A stretch of 64,000 nt of DNA from Fimenecus sp900545625 (GTDB taxonomy: Bacteria > Bacillota > Clostridia > Oscillospirales > Acutalibacteraceae), in contig OZ007023.1 in the NCBI GenBank assembly GCA_963931525.1, positions 1,364,001 to 1,428,000 of the forward strand, given 5' to 3'. Positions 50,059 to 58,470 of the stretch are shown here, piece by piece. The translations under genes were made by a program, and so were the position numbers. Each line of letters starts with the position of its first letter. The first letter of the stretch is position 1. The notes below the pieces were generated by a model, which saw nothing but the letters and a program-made list of their open reading frames with translations, did not search any database and had not been told where the DNA came from.

Positions 50059-50535
50059 TTGCTTCATCCGCCGGAGCTTTTTGAAATCAGGAACCGGAAT
50101 CTTGCGGAAGTGCTTGCGGCGCTTCGCCGAAGCGCGCCGTGCAGTCTTGCACAGATCGTCGAGGAAACGGAGATCGGGCTGACAACGGTCAAAAAGTGCA
50201 TCGAGCAGTGCGTTGCGTCCGGCATGGTGCTGCATGGGGAAAGCGCCGCTTCTACCGGCGGGAGAAAAGCGCAGCAATATCTTCTGAACCCGAAATATCA
50301 GTATTATTTGATGCTTTTGACCGACAACAATACTTTGGGCGTCGCGATCCTGGCGGCTGTCGGCGCAGGGATCTACAAAAACGTGGAGGCGGCGTGCGAC
50401 GTCATGGTGCAAAAGAATGATAATGCGCTCCTGCCCGTCCCGGAAAATACGGCGATCTACCGCCAATACCACGCCTTGTATGAAAACCTGTATGCGTCTT
50501 TAAAAGACGATTTCCAAGCGCTCGCCGCCCTATAA
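50059..50535 (+). pseudogene. in-frame fusion of a ROK-type regulator N-terminus and an FGGY sugar-kinase C-terminus
   Basis: Residues up to about YYLMLLTDNN follow the pattern of ROK/NagC-type regulators (EIRNRNLAEVLAALRR, winged helix SLAQIVEETEIGLTTVKKCIEQ, GGRKAQQYLLNPKYQYYL). From LGVAILAAVGAGIYK onward the sequence is the C-terminal helix bundle of xylulokinase-like FGGY kinases (AACDVMV, then PVPENTAIYRQYHALYENLY). The two fragments are joined with no stop, best explained by an internal deletion between neighbouring genes of a sugar operon. A TTG at 50059 behind GAAGGGGG is a plausible start; the open frame extends back to the IS remnant. Its product, if any, is unlikely to be a kinase. 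Confidence 0.7.
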
Positions 50536-50765
50536 TACAGTCGGAAAATTTGCACCTGATCTGTTCCTGCCGATAAATAAATGCGGCAGTGCGAATCGTA
50601 CCGCCGGTCGGTGCGGCAAACGCAGGCGCCTGTGCCGCGCTTTACAGGACTGCTAAAAATCGGAACATGGACTGCCGTTTTTCGGAATTTTAAGTTTTTT
50701 GAAAATAAGCCTTGATTTTGCGCGCGAAATATATTATAATACCAAAGCACTCGAAAGAGCGCCAT
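50536..50765. other. intergenic region before tRNA-Pro
   Basis: 230 bp with no gene. A TATAAT-like tatattataat sits near 50729-50740 and probably serves the tRNA. Confidence 0.5.
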
Positions 50766-50842
50766 CGGGGTGTGGCGAAGTTTGGTATCGCGCTTGGTTC
50801 GGGACCAAGAGGCCATGGGTTCAAGTCCCGTCACTCCGACCA
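50766..50842 (+). tRNA. tRNA-Pro (anticodon CGG)
   Basis: A 77-nt cloverleaf with acceptor cggggtg/cactccg, D-arm, anticodon stem cttgg/ccaag with loop ttcggga, T-arm gggttcaagtccc and an encoded acca end. It decodes CCG. Confidence 0.95.
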
Positions 50843-50845
50843 ACG

Positions 50846-50880
50846 AGAAAAAGCCGCTTAAAAAGCGGCTTTTCTTTTTT
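50846..50880 (+). terminator. intrinsic terminator of tRNA-Pro
   Basis: The stem agaaaaagccgctt/aagcggcttttct is followed by ttttt. Confidence 0.92.
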
Positions 50881-50892
50881 GTATGTAGAAAA

Positions 50893-50926
50893 GCCGGGGC
50901 TGTGTCCGAAAAGACACAGCCCCGGC
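50893..50926 (-). terminator. intrinsic terminator of ldh
   Basis: The 14-bp arms gccggggctgtgtc and gacacagccccggc are followed on the minus strand by ttttctac. Confidence 0.9.
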
Positions 50927-50936
50927 GCGCATATGC

Positions 50937-51899
50937 TCACTTCTCCGCAAACGAATCCTTCCAAATGCCATTCAGCAAATTGCACGACGCACGGAATTTT
51001 GCGAGTTCTTCGTTCTCCAGCTCCAGCGTGAGCACCTCGCGCACGCCCTCGTGCCCGAGGATGCACGGCACGCCCGCGAATACGCCTTGTACGCCGTATT
51101 CTCCGTCGAGCCGCACCGAAACGGTCAAAATGCTGTTCTCCCCGCCGAAGATCGCCTTGACGATGCGCACGAGCGCAAGCCCGATGCCGTAATACGTCGC
51201 GCTTTTCGCCTGAATGATCTTATAGGCGGCTTTGGTGACGTTTTCGGCGATTTCGTCGAGCGCGGCGGCGGTGTATTTTTCGGGCTGCCCTGCGAGGATC
51301 TCCCGAATCGGCTTAGTGCCGACGAGCGCCTGCGACCACGGTGTCATTTCGCTGTCGCCGTGCTCCCCGATGACATAGGCGTGCACATTCTTCGGATCGA
51401 CCGTGAAATATTCACCCAAAAGGTAGCGAAGCCGCGCGGTGTCGAGCGTTGTGCCCGACCCGATGACCTTGCGGCTCGGGAAGCCCGAAAGGCGGTGCAC
51501 CACGCGCGTCATGATGTCCACGGGGTTTGTCGCCACAAGGAAGATCCCGTCAAAGCCCGATTCGAGCACCGGCGCGACGATGCTTTCAAATACCGCACGG
51601 TTGCGCTGCAAAAGCGAGATGCGGTCTTCGCCCGGCTTTTGCGAAACGCCTGCGCAGATCACCACGATGTCTGCGTCGGCGCAGTCGCCGTAGTCTCCGG
51701 CGGTGATCTTCATGTTTGTCTTGGCAAAGGCAAGCCCGTGGTTTAAGTCCATGGCTTCGCCCAAAGCCTTTTCGCGGTTGATGTCAATGAGCACCATCTC
51801 GTCGCACGCGCCGTCGCACAAAAGCGCATACGCAAAGCTCATGCCGACAAAGCCTGTACCTACAATGGCGACTTTTTTTGTGAATCCGTTATCTTTCAT
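50937..51899 (-). CDS. ldh: L-lactate dehydrogenase
   Basis: A 320-residue NAD-dependent LDH reducing pyruvate to L-lactate to regenerate NAD+ in fermentation. Rossmann motif VAIVGTGFVGMSFAYAL at residues 10-26, acidic adenine-ribose binder MVLIDINREKA near 40, ICAGVSQKPGEDR near 85, ATNPVDIMT near 126, catalytic His in VIGEHGDSEMTPWS near 180. The start is ATG 51899, five bases after GGAGG. LDH and malate dehydrogenase share this fold; the GEHGDSE/Q102-type loop QKPGEDR points to lactate. Confidence 0.95.
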   Translation of the reverse strand: MKDNGFTKKVAIVGTGFVGMSFAYALLCDGACDEMVLIDINREKALGEAMDLNHGLAFAKTNMKITAGDYGDCADADIVVICAGVSQKPGEDRISLLQRNRAVFESIVAPVLESGFDGIFLVATNPVDIMTRVVHRLSGFPSRKVIGSGTTLDTARLRYLLGEYFTVDPKNVHAYVIGEHGDSEMTPWSQALVGTKPIREILAGQPEKYTAAALDEIAENVTKAAYKIIQAKSATYYGIGLALVRIVKAIFGGENSILTVSVRLDGEYGVQGVFAGVPCILGHEGVREVLTLELENEELAKFRASCNLLNGIWKDSFAEK

Positions 51900-51955
51900 G
51901 TGTTCCTCCGGCAAAACTAAACTTTTATACCGTTAGTCTTGCCGAAAAACAGCGG

Positions 51956-53791
51956 TTAAATCCAAATTTCGGGCCGGTATTTTTCCAGCCAATAGTTGAC
52001 CTGCACAAAATAAGCAATGGTCTGCGGCGTGGTCATCAGCTGCCCGTACCACGGCTGCTGCACATCCTGCGTCATCAGCTCTTGAAGCGCCGATTTCTTG
52101 ACGATTTGGAACAACGGCGCCCGGGTATTGTCAAGCACCTTTTGCAGCTCCCGCCGCACCGCCGCGAGGTAGGCGGGATTGTGCGTTTTCGGATACGGGC
52201 TTTTCTTGCGCCATAAGATTTCTTCAGGCAAAAGACCTTTGACCGCTTCGCGCAAAAGCCCTTTTTCATAGTGCTTGTAGTCCTTGAATTCCCACGGGAC
52301 GGTATACAGGTATTCCGCAATGCGGTAGTCGCAGAACGGTACGCGCACCTCCAGCGCGTTATACATGCTCATGCGGTCTTTGCGGTCAAGCAGCGTCTGC
52401 ATGAACCAATCGAGGTTGAGCTTCATCATTTCTTTCATGCGCGCCTCGGTGTCGGAAAGCCCCGCACATTTGTCGGCAGCGGCGACCGTGTCGGCATATT
52501 TTTGATAGACGAATTCCTCTGCGTGCAGCTTGCGCGCCAAATCATCCTGTAAAAAGCTCTTGCGGTAGGAGGTGGACTGTGCCCACGGGAAGCCCTCGCG
52601 CAGGCGGATGGTCTCATCGCGGAACCATGGGTACCCGCCGAAGATCTCATCCGCACATTCGCCCGAAAGCGCCACCGTGCCGTATTTTTTGATCTCCTTG
52701 CAGAACAGCAGAAGCGAGCTGTCCACATCCGCCATGCCGGGCAGATCGCGCGCATCCACCGCCAGATACAGCGCCGCGACCAGATCCTCGGTGTCAAGCG
52801 TGATGAGATGGTTCTGCGCATGCAGATAGTCGTTCATCAGACCCACAAACTGCGAATCGCTGTTAGGTTGGAATTTGCTTTTCTTAAAATAAAGATCGTT
52901 ATCCTTGTAGGTGACGGTGAACGTGTGCAGCTGCTCGCCGCGTGCGGTAAATTCGCGGTCGGCAATGGAGGAAATGATGCTCGAATCGAGTCCCCCCGAA
53001 AGGAAGGTGCACACGGGTACGTCGGAGACAAGCTGGCGCTGCACCGCGTCCGTTACAAGGTAGCGCACCTTTTCCACGGTCTGCTCGAAAGTATCGGTAA
53101 ACGGGCGGTCACAAAGCGCCCAATAGCGGGAAACATGCAGACCGTCTCTGTCGAGAATTGCGCAGTGCGCGGGCGGCAGCTCGCAGACATCCTGAAACAC
53201 ACCGCAGCCGGGCGTGCGCCCGGGCCCTAATAGCATGACTTCCGCCACAGAATTCAGGTCGAGCCGCGCAGACAGCTTTCCGCTTGCAAACAGCGCTTTG
53301 ATCTCGGAGGCAAACAGGAAATGCGTGGCGGTACGCGCATAAAACAGAGGTTTTACCCCTATGCGGTCACGCGCCAAAAACAGCCGTCGGGTTTGTTTGT
53401 CCCAAACAGCAAAGGCGAAAATGCCGTTGAAACGTTCCACACAATGTTCTTTCCACTCCAAGTATGCTTTAAGCACAACTTCCGTATCGCCGTGCGAACG
53501 GAATGTGTGCCCGGCGCTTTGCAGTTCGGCGCGGATCTCCGCCGTGTTGTAAAGCTCGCCGTTGTAAACGAGCGTAAAGGAGTTTCCTTCGTAAACCTGC
53601 GTCATCGGCTGCCTGCCGTTTTCGCGGTCGAGCACCACAAGGCGCGTGTGCAAAAGCGCACAGCTGTCGTCAAAATAGGTCCCGTCCTGATCGGGCCCGC
53701 GCGGCGTTAATACCTTCTGCATACGCAAAAAAGCGTTCTTTTCGTCTTGTATGTTGCAAATATAGGACACCGCACCCGCAATGCCGCACAT
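51956..53791 (-). CDS. asnB: asparagine synthetase, glutamine-hydrolysing
   Basis: A 611-residue two-domain enzyme making asparagine from aspartate, ATP and glutamine. The N-terminal Ntn glutaminase has Cys2 (MCGIAGAV), RGPDQDG near 31, NGELYN near 79 and GDTE near 101. The synthetase domain has the PP-loop LSGGLDSS at residues 264-271 and SGECADEIFGGYPWF near 375. Length is typical of AsnB. Some paralogues amidate cell-wall or other substrates, which the sequence does not settle. The start is ATG 53791; the upstream leader shows a T-rich, divergent promoter region. Confidence 0.95.
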   Translation of the reverse strand: MCGIAGAVSYICNIQDEKNAFLRMQKVLTPRGPDQDGTYFDDSCALLHTRLVVLDRENGRQPMTQVYEGNSFTLVYNGELYNTAEIRAELQSAGHTFRSHGDTEVVLKAYLEWKEHCVERFNGIFAFAVWDKQTRRLFLARDRIGVKPLFYARTATHFLFASEIKALFASGKLSARLDLNSVAEVMLLGPGRTPGCGVFQDVCELPPAHCAILDRDGLHVSRYWALCDRPFTDTFEQTVEKVRYLVTDAVQRQLVSDVPVCTFLSGGLDSSIISSIADREFTARGEQLHTFTVTYKDNDLYFKKSKFQPNSDSQFVGLMNDYLHAQNHLITLDTEDLVAALYLAVDARDLPGMADVDSSLLLFCKEIKKYGTVALSGECADEIFGGYPWFRDETIRLREGFPWAQSTSYRKSFLQDDLARKLHAEEFVYQKYADTVAAADKCAGLSDTEARMKEMMKLNLDWFMQTLLDRKDRMSMYNALEVRVPFCDYRIAEYLYTVPWEFKDYKHYEKGLLREAVKGLLPEEILWRKKSPYPKTHNPAYLAAVRRELQKVLDNTRAPLFQIVKKSALQELMTQDVQQPWYGQLMTTPQTIAYFVQVNYWLEKYRPEIWI

Positions 53792-53885
53792 AGAACCACC
53801 CCTGTTGCTTTTTATTCCATTCTATGACAAAGCAGAGGGGCGTTGTGCATTTTTTCATGTTCATGCGGATGAAAACCCGCCTCTA

Positions 53886-53914
53886 TTGACAAAATAGTAA
53901 AAAAAGCGTAAAAT
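53886..53914 (+). promoter_or_regulatory. sigma-A promoter for the sugar transferase gene
   Basis: TTGACA at 53886-53891, a 17-bp spacer and TAAAAT at 53909-53914. A leader of about 140 nt follows, containing a hairpin-forming ttctgtgccgatacgcacagaa near 53999-54022. Confidence 0.7.
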
Positions 53915-54062
53915 AATCTCAAATTTTCCACAATCTTACCGCACTGCGGATCTGCCGGGCAGCGTTTTGTGCCGCTCGAAATACAAAAAAATAGGCGATT
54001 GTTCTGTGCCGATACGCACAGAAACACGCCATCCAAGTAGCAGGGGGATCGTCTGCAACGAT

Positions 54063-55547
54063 ATGAAGGTATTTAAAAAATTTCAGAAAACCATCGTACT
54101 GCTTTTAAAGCTGCTGTTGTTTTTCTGCCTGTTTTGCATCTTTTTCCTGATCTTCGGCAATCAAAACGCGTGGCTGCTGCGTCCGTCGCGGACGGCGGCG
54201 ATCACGATGCTGACCTTTGCCGTTTTGGGCATCGCGCTTATGTCTGTTTACGGCGGCTATAAGATCGGTATTCTAAAAAGCAAACCGATCATCCACTCCA
54301 TGACGCTTGCCACCTTTTTTACAGATATTATTACCCATTTGCAGCTTTGCATCATGAACACAAATGCCGCGAACAATCAGACTTTCCGGTATGAGGATGT
54401 GCATCTTCTGTTACTGGTCATGCTGTTGCAGTTCGTTGTGATTGTGTTTTTTGCATATTTTGGCAACTATGTGTACTTTGCGATCAATTCGCCCGAAAAG
54501 TGCTGCGTGGTGACCTCGTCGAAATACGCGCTCAATAACATCGTGCCCAAGATCCGCAAATATAAAAAGCAGTATCGCATTACGGATATGGTGCTGTATA
54601 CGGACGAGCATCTGTTTGACATCATCAACCGCAGCGACACGGTGTTCCTTTACGATGTGCCCATGCCGACGCGCACGATGCTGATCGAATACTGCTACGC
54701 CAACAACAAGAACATCTATTATAATTTTGAGATGTGCGATGTCGTTTCCTTGCGCGGGCGCACTTCCATTCTTGATGACAAGCCCTTGGTTGCCGCACAG
54801 GTCGGTGGATTGACCGCCGAGCAGACGATCATCAAGCGCGCGATGGATCTGATCATTTCCGCTGTTGCGCTGGTGGTAACGAGTCCCATTATGCTCGTTT
54901 GCGCCATCGCCATTAAGGCGGAAGACGGCGGTAAGGTCTTTTTCAGGCAGAAGCGCGCCACGCTCGGCGGCAAAATCTTTGAAGTATACAAATTCCGCAC
55001 CATGCGCGAGGCGGGCTCGGTCAACCGTTCCGTTACCGAAGATGACGACCGCATTACCCACGTCGGCAGGATCTTGCGCAAATTCCGTATTGATGAACTG
55101 CCGCAGATCATCAATATATTCAAAGGCGAAATGAGCGTTGTCGGTCCGCGCCCCGAAATGATTGAAAACGTGGATGAATATACAAAGGAACTGCCTGAAT
55201 TCAGTTACCGCCTGCGTGTCAAAGCGGGGCTTACGGGCTACGCACAGATCATGGGCAAATACAACACCTCCCCCAAGGATAAGCTTGTAATGGATCTCAT
55301 GTATATTGAACATTACAGCATTTGGGGCGACATCAAGCTGATTTTGCAGACGTTCACCGTATTCCTCAAGGCGTCTGATAGCACCGAAGCATTCAAGCAC
55401 GGTGAGGATTTTGACTTCTTCACCTCATGCGAAGCGCAGGCAGACGAGCAAGATGGAGAAGGTGAAGAAACGGCTGCACCCGCACAAGCGGAGCAGCCCG
55501 AAGCGCAGTCTCCGGAAGAAACCAAAGAGCATACCCCCGAAGCGTAA
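54063..55547 (+). CDS. polyprenyl-phosphate sugar-1-phosphate transferase (bacterial sugar transferase)
   Basis: A 494-residue initiating glycosyltransferase for exopolysaccharide or capsule, of the WbaP/CpsE class. Four or so N-terminal membrane helices (residues 12-30, 45-65, 80-100, 120-140), a Rossmann-like CoA-binding-type middle domain and the C-terminal bacterial sugar transferase domain: KRAMDLIISAVALVVTSPIML, KVFFRQKRATLGGKIFEVYKFRTM (patterns), RKFRIDELPQIINIFKGEMSVVGPRPE and GLTGYAQIMGKY. It transfers a hexose-1-phosphate to undecaprenyl phosphate. The tail is an acidic Glu/Ala/Gln-rich extension of about 45 residues, unusual for the family. The start is ATG 54063; no further capsule genes follow. 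Confidence 0.92.
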   Translation: MKVFKKFQKTIVLLLKLLLFFCLFCIFFLIFGNQNAWLLRPSRTAAITMLTFAVLGIALMSVYGGYKIGILKSKPIIHSMTLATFFTDIITHLQLCIMNTNAANNQTFRYEDVHLLLLVMLLQFVVIVFFAYFGNYVYFAINSPEKCCVVTSSKYALNNIVPKIRKYKKQYRITDMVLYTDEHLFDIINRSDTVFLYDVPMPTRTMLIEYCYANNKNIYYNFEMCDVVSLRGRTSILDDKPLVAAQVGGLTAEQTIIKRAMDLIISAVALVVTSPIMLVCAIAIKAEDGGKVFFRQKRATLGGKIFEVYKFRTMREAGSVNRSVTEDDDRITHVGRILRKFRIDELPQIINIFKGEMSVVGPRPEMIENVDEYTKELPEFSYRLRVKAGLTGYAQIMGKYNTSPKDKLVMDLMYIEHYSIWGDIKLILQTFTVFLKASDSTEAFKHGEDFDFFTSCEAQADEQDGEGEETAAPAQAEQPEAQSPEETKEHTPEA

Positions 55548-55581
55548 ACATGCACTTAAAAATCTGAAAAAGTGCAAGCAA

Positions 55582-55616
55582 AACCCGCCGCCGTGCCAGC
55601 AGCACAGCGGCGGGTT
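55582..55616. terminator. hairpin between the sugar transferase and the dockerin-like gene
   Basis: The arms aacccgccgc and gcggcgggtt enclose a loop of 15 nt. The plus strand continues gatttgattttt and the minus strand has a run of T-rich sequence, so it may serve both convergent genes. Confidence 0.75.
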
Positions 55617-55636
55617 GATTTGATTTTTGTATTCTA

Positions 55637-56734
55637 TCAGCCGATCGTAAAGGTGACGACATCGCGCATAGCGGTTTCCAAAGAAACCTCATTGCCGTCC
55701 ACGGACAGGTCGTTCGTCAGTGTGTAGGGCATAGCGAACACGGCGGAGATGAGCATATCGGTTTCGGCATCCACCACACACGTCAGCGTGCAGTCTCCAT
55801 AATTGCAGTTGACGGCAGTGATATAGTCCGCATATTGTGCGTATTCCGAGGACAGCAGCATGGATTGATACTGTGATTCGGTCGTGAGCATCGGAAACAC
55901 CTTGCCGAGCGGTGTGAGCGCCGCACTTTTCGGCAGTGCGAACGACGCACCCGGACAGGTCAGCGTGAGCGTATACGTGCCGTCGCCCAGCTGCATGGAG
56001 GCAGTTGAAACATCACTCGCGGTGAGATCTCCGCGAAATTCACCGTAGCTCGGATATACATCCGTTAGATCCTCGCCGGCGGCATACACCACATCCGCTT
56101 GCGTGTCGGCATATTCTGTAGTGTCACTTTTTAGCGCATTAAGGTCACTGTTGTTATTGAATGCATTATATTTCGCGAGGTCGAAAAGATTCCAGGAAGG
56201 GAAGGGGTTTTCTACCCCACCCGAAAACTGTGTAAAATACGTGCGGCGCATGGTAAGCCCCGGTTCGGAAACCTTCAGATTGGCACAGACGAAGTTATAG
56301 TATTGCAGGATCTTCGCTGTGTCGGTGGGCACAGCGGAATCGGTGATCCCAAAAGCCGCCTCTTTGATGCTGCTGATCTGCGCAGCCCCGCGCAGGATCA
56401 TGCGCACTTCGCGCAGTGAGACCGCGTTGTCGCAGTCAAAGTCTGCAGCGGCAAGCTGTCGTTCCGAAAAATCGCGTAGCCCTGCGACGCCCTGCAAGGC
56501 AATGCGCGCATCTTGCGCATCCATTTGACCGTCCTCGTTCACATCGCCGAGCACAAGTTTGCCGGAGGTTTGCGTATAGGTCTGCACGGCGGTGGACAGT
56601 TTTTCCTCAATATAGGCGTTTGCGCTGCGGGACAACAGGTGCTCTGACACAGCGTTTGTGCCAAGCGGTACCGCGAGCAAAACCGCGCACGCTGCGCAGG
56701 CAGCTCCCAACAGCCGTTTGGTATGCTTTTTCAA
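55637..56734 (-). CDS. secreted protein with dockerin-like calcium repeats
   Basis: A 365-residue exported protein. It starts with TTG at 56734 after GGAGGCGGT (an ATG at 56749 is in frame) and has a hydrophobic signal or anchor (LLGAACAACAVLLAVPLG). Residues 55-115 contain a dockerin-type pair of F-hand calcium loops: LGDVNEDGQMDAQDARIALQGVAG and ADFDCDNAVSLREVRMILRGA (patterns). The remaining 240 residues are a beta-rich domain of unknown family with threonine- and tyrosine-rich segments. Dockerin-like domains in non-cellulosome bacteria mediate protein-protein contact. No cohesin is in the window, so the partner is unknown. Confidence 0.72.
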   Translation of the reverse strand: MKKHTKRLLGAACAACAVLLAVPLGTNAVSEHLLSRSANAYIEEKLSTAVQTYTQTSGKLVLGDVNEDGQMDAQDARIALQGVAGLRDFSERQLAAADFDCDNAVSLREVRMILRGAAQISSIKEAAFGITDSAVPTDTAKILQYYNFVCANLKVSEPGLTMRRTYFTQFSGGVENPFPSWNLFDLAKYNAFNNNSDLNALKSDTTEYADTQADVVYAAGEDLTDVYPSYGEFRGDLTASDVSTASMQLGDGTYTLTLTCPGASFALPKSAALTPLGKVFPMLTTESQYQSMLLSSEYAQYADYITAVNCNYGDCTLTCVVDAETDMLISAVFAMPYTLTNDLSVDGNEVSLETAMRDVVTFTIG

Positions 56735-56881
56735 GGCGACCGCCTCCATGTTAAAAATATGAAATTATAATAACATACCCGAATCAAAAACACAAGCGTT
56801 CCCGTAAAAACTTCCTTGTTCGCGTTGCAATGCATGGAATAATATGCTATGATGAATACATCTTTTGTACGGGGGACTACA

Positions 56882-58369
56882 ATGCTGAAAAATGAGATCA
56901 TCGCATACCGCAAAAACATCCATCGCGCCACGGCGATCCTGTTTATCGTGCAGCTCTTCGGGGCGCTCGGGGCCGGGTTTTTCTTTGTGGTGCAGAATAT
57001 CTTAGGGGTAGAGCATATTTTAGGCGCGACCGAACCGCAGAATGAGAATATTCTGTGGTTCATTCTGTTTTGGGGAACGGATTTCTTCTTCATTGCGCTG
57101 GCGGTCGTGCTCTCCTACCTGATCGCGGGGCTGCCCGCTGTCGCGCCCTCTCTGGCGCTCGGCATTTATTTCGCGCATTTTGCAGGCACACCCGTCGCGG
57201 CGGTGAATATGTATACTTCGTATTTTGCGACGCCGCTCAACCACGGCGGCGGCGTCAACATCGGCTATATGGGGTATCTGATCTTGTCCGTATTCCTGTC
57301 GTATTGCATCAAATATCTGTTCATCGCGTGGAACAACTGCAAGGAGTCGCTTGGCGCAAAAATGGATCGCTCCTTTGCGAAACGCCGCGAAGCAGGCAAG
57401 AAAATGCCCGAGGGCTTAACGGGCGTCGGCATTTTGGAACAGGTGGATCTCATCGTTTTAGTGCTCATTATGCCTGTGGTCGCTGCGGCTCTGACGTTCT
57501 TGCTGGTGCATTACGGGATTGAAGTCCCCTTTAATGCGCTCGGTGAAGCGCTGCAAGCTCCGCTTACGGAACTTTCGGGCGTTTCTGTCGTGCTGTGCGC
57601 GGCCTGCATGGGACTGATGGTCGGCTTTGATCTGATCGGGCCGATCTCCATGTCCGCGTTCGCGGTCGCCGTAGCGGCGTTTTTCGACGGAAACGCACAG
57701 CTGATGACCATTTACGGCGCATGTTTTATCACCATCGGCTGGATTCCGCTGATGACTGTTTTGCTGCAAAAAATCACGAAAAAAGGCGGCAAGGCGGATA
57801 CAGACGATTTCAACCTCGCGGCAAGCGGCCCGATCAACGCATTCTTTGAGAATGTCAAGCTCACTGTGGCGTTTTCCATGCCGTATGCATACAGAAGCCC
57901 TCTGACCGTCATTCCCGGCTATATGCTCGGTGCGGCGGCAACGGGGATTTTGACTGCCGCGTTCGGTATCGTCAACACCGCGTATCTTACGGAGCTGCCG
58001 AAATACGGAAACGGCGAGACCTTTGCAGAGATGTTTTCGCGCGAAGAGATCTACATATCCTTCACCTTACCGCTGCGTTCCGGCGATTGGCTGACCTGCC
58101 GCATCCCGCTGTTTTTCATCATCCTGTTCGGCGCGCTGGTCGGCGGCGCGTGCATGCTGCTGTTTAAGGAGCTTGCGTACCGCTCGCAGAAAAAGCGCGG
58201 GACATACGTGGAAACCGACGGCGACATGGTTCTCGAGTTCCGCCGCTATGCGCAGAAGCTTTGGATACCGTTCAAGCAAAGCCGCGGTAAGCTGCCCGAA
58301 ACCTATGCGGGGAAAGAGAGCCGGGAGGACGAGACGGAGCCGGAATCGGAACCGGCGAACCGCGCCTGA
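56882..58369 (+). CDS. PTS EIIC-like membrane permease
   Basis: A 495-residue polytopic membrane protein of the fructose-type PTS EIIC superfamily, with about ten helices. Characteristic stretches are the SLALGIYFAHFAGTPVAAVN block near residue 96, NIGYMGYLILSVF near 130, ACMGLMVGFDLIGPISMSAFAVAVA near 245 (the family motif GFDxGGPxNKxA is degenerate here) and FGALVGGACMLL near 420. No EIIA or EIIB domain and no adjacent PTS gene are present, so it may work with partners elsewhere or be a non-PTS relative. The start is ATG 56882 behind GGGGGACTACA. The last 50 residues are a charged tail. Confidence 0.75.
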   Translation: MLKNEIIAYRKNIHRATAILFIVQLFGALGAGFFFVVQNILGVEHILGATEPQNENILWFILFWGTDFFFIALAVVLSYLIAGLPAVAPSLALGIYFAHFAGTPVAAVNMYTSYFATPLNHGGGVNIGYMGYLILSVFLSYCIKYLFIAWNNCKESLGAKMDRSFAKRREAGKKMPEGLTGVGILEQVDLIVLVLIMPVVAAALTFLLVHYGIEVPFNALGEALQAPLTELSGVSVVLCAACMGLMVGFDLIGPISMSAFAVAVAAFFDGNAQLMTIYGACFITIGWIPLMTVLLQKITKKGGKADTDDFNLAASGPINAFFENVKLTVAFSMPYAYRSPLTVIPGYMLGAAATGILTAAFGIVNTAYLTELPKYGNGETFAEMFSREEIYISFTLPLRSGDWLTCRIPLFFIILFGALVGGACMLLFKELAYRSQKKRGTYVETDGDMVLEFRRYAQKLWIPFKQSRGKLPETYAGKESREDETEPESEPANRA

Positions 58370-58470
58370 TGCCAAGCAACGCTTGAATCGCACGAAAGAA
58401 TCGTGTATAATAGCTCCGAAATTTCAGACGGCGGAATACCGTCGCAAACCGAATCGAGGAAACTGTACTT

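Noticed and set aside
54411..55400. 329-codon open frame opposite the sugar transferase
   Set aside because: Histidine-rich complement of a recognisable enzyme; no SD.
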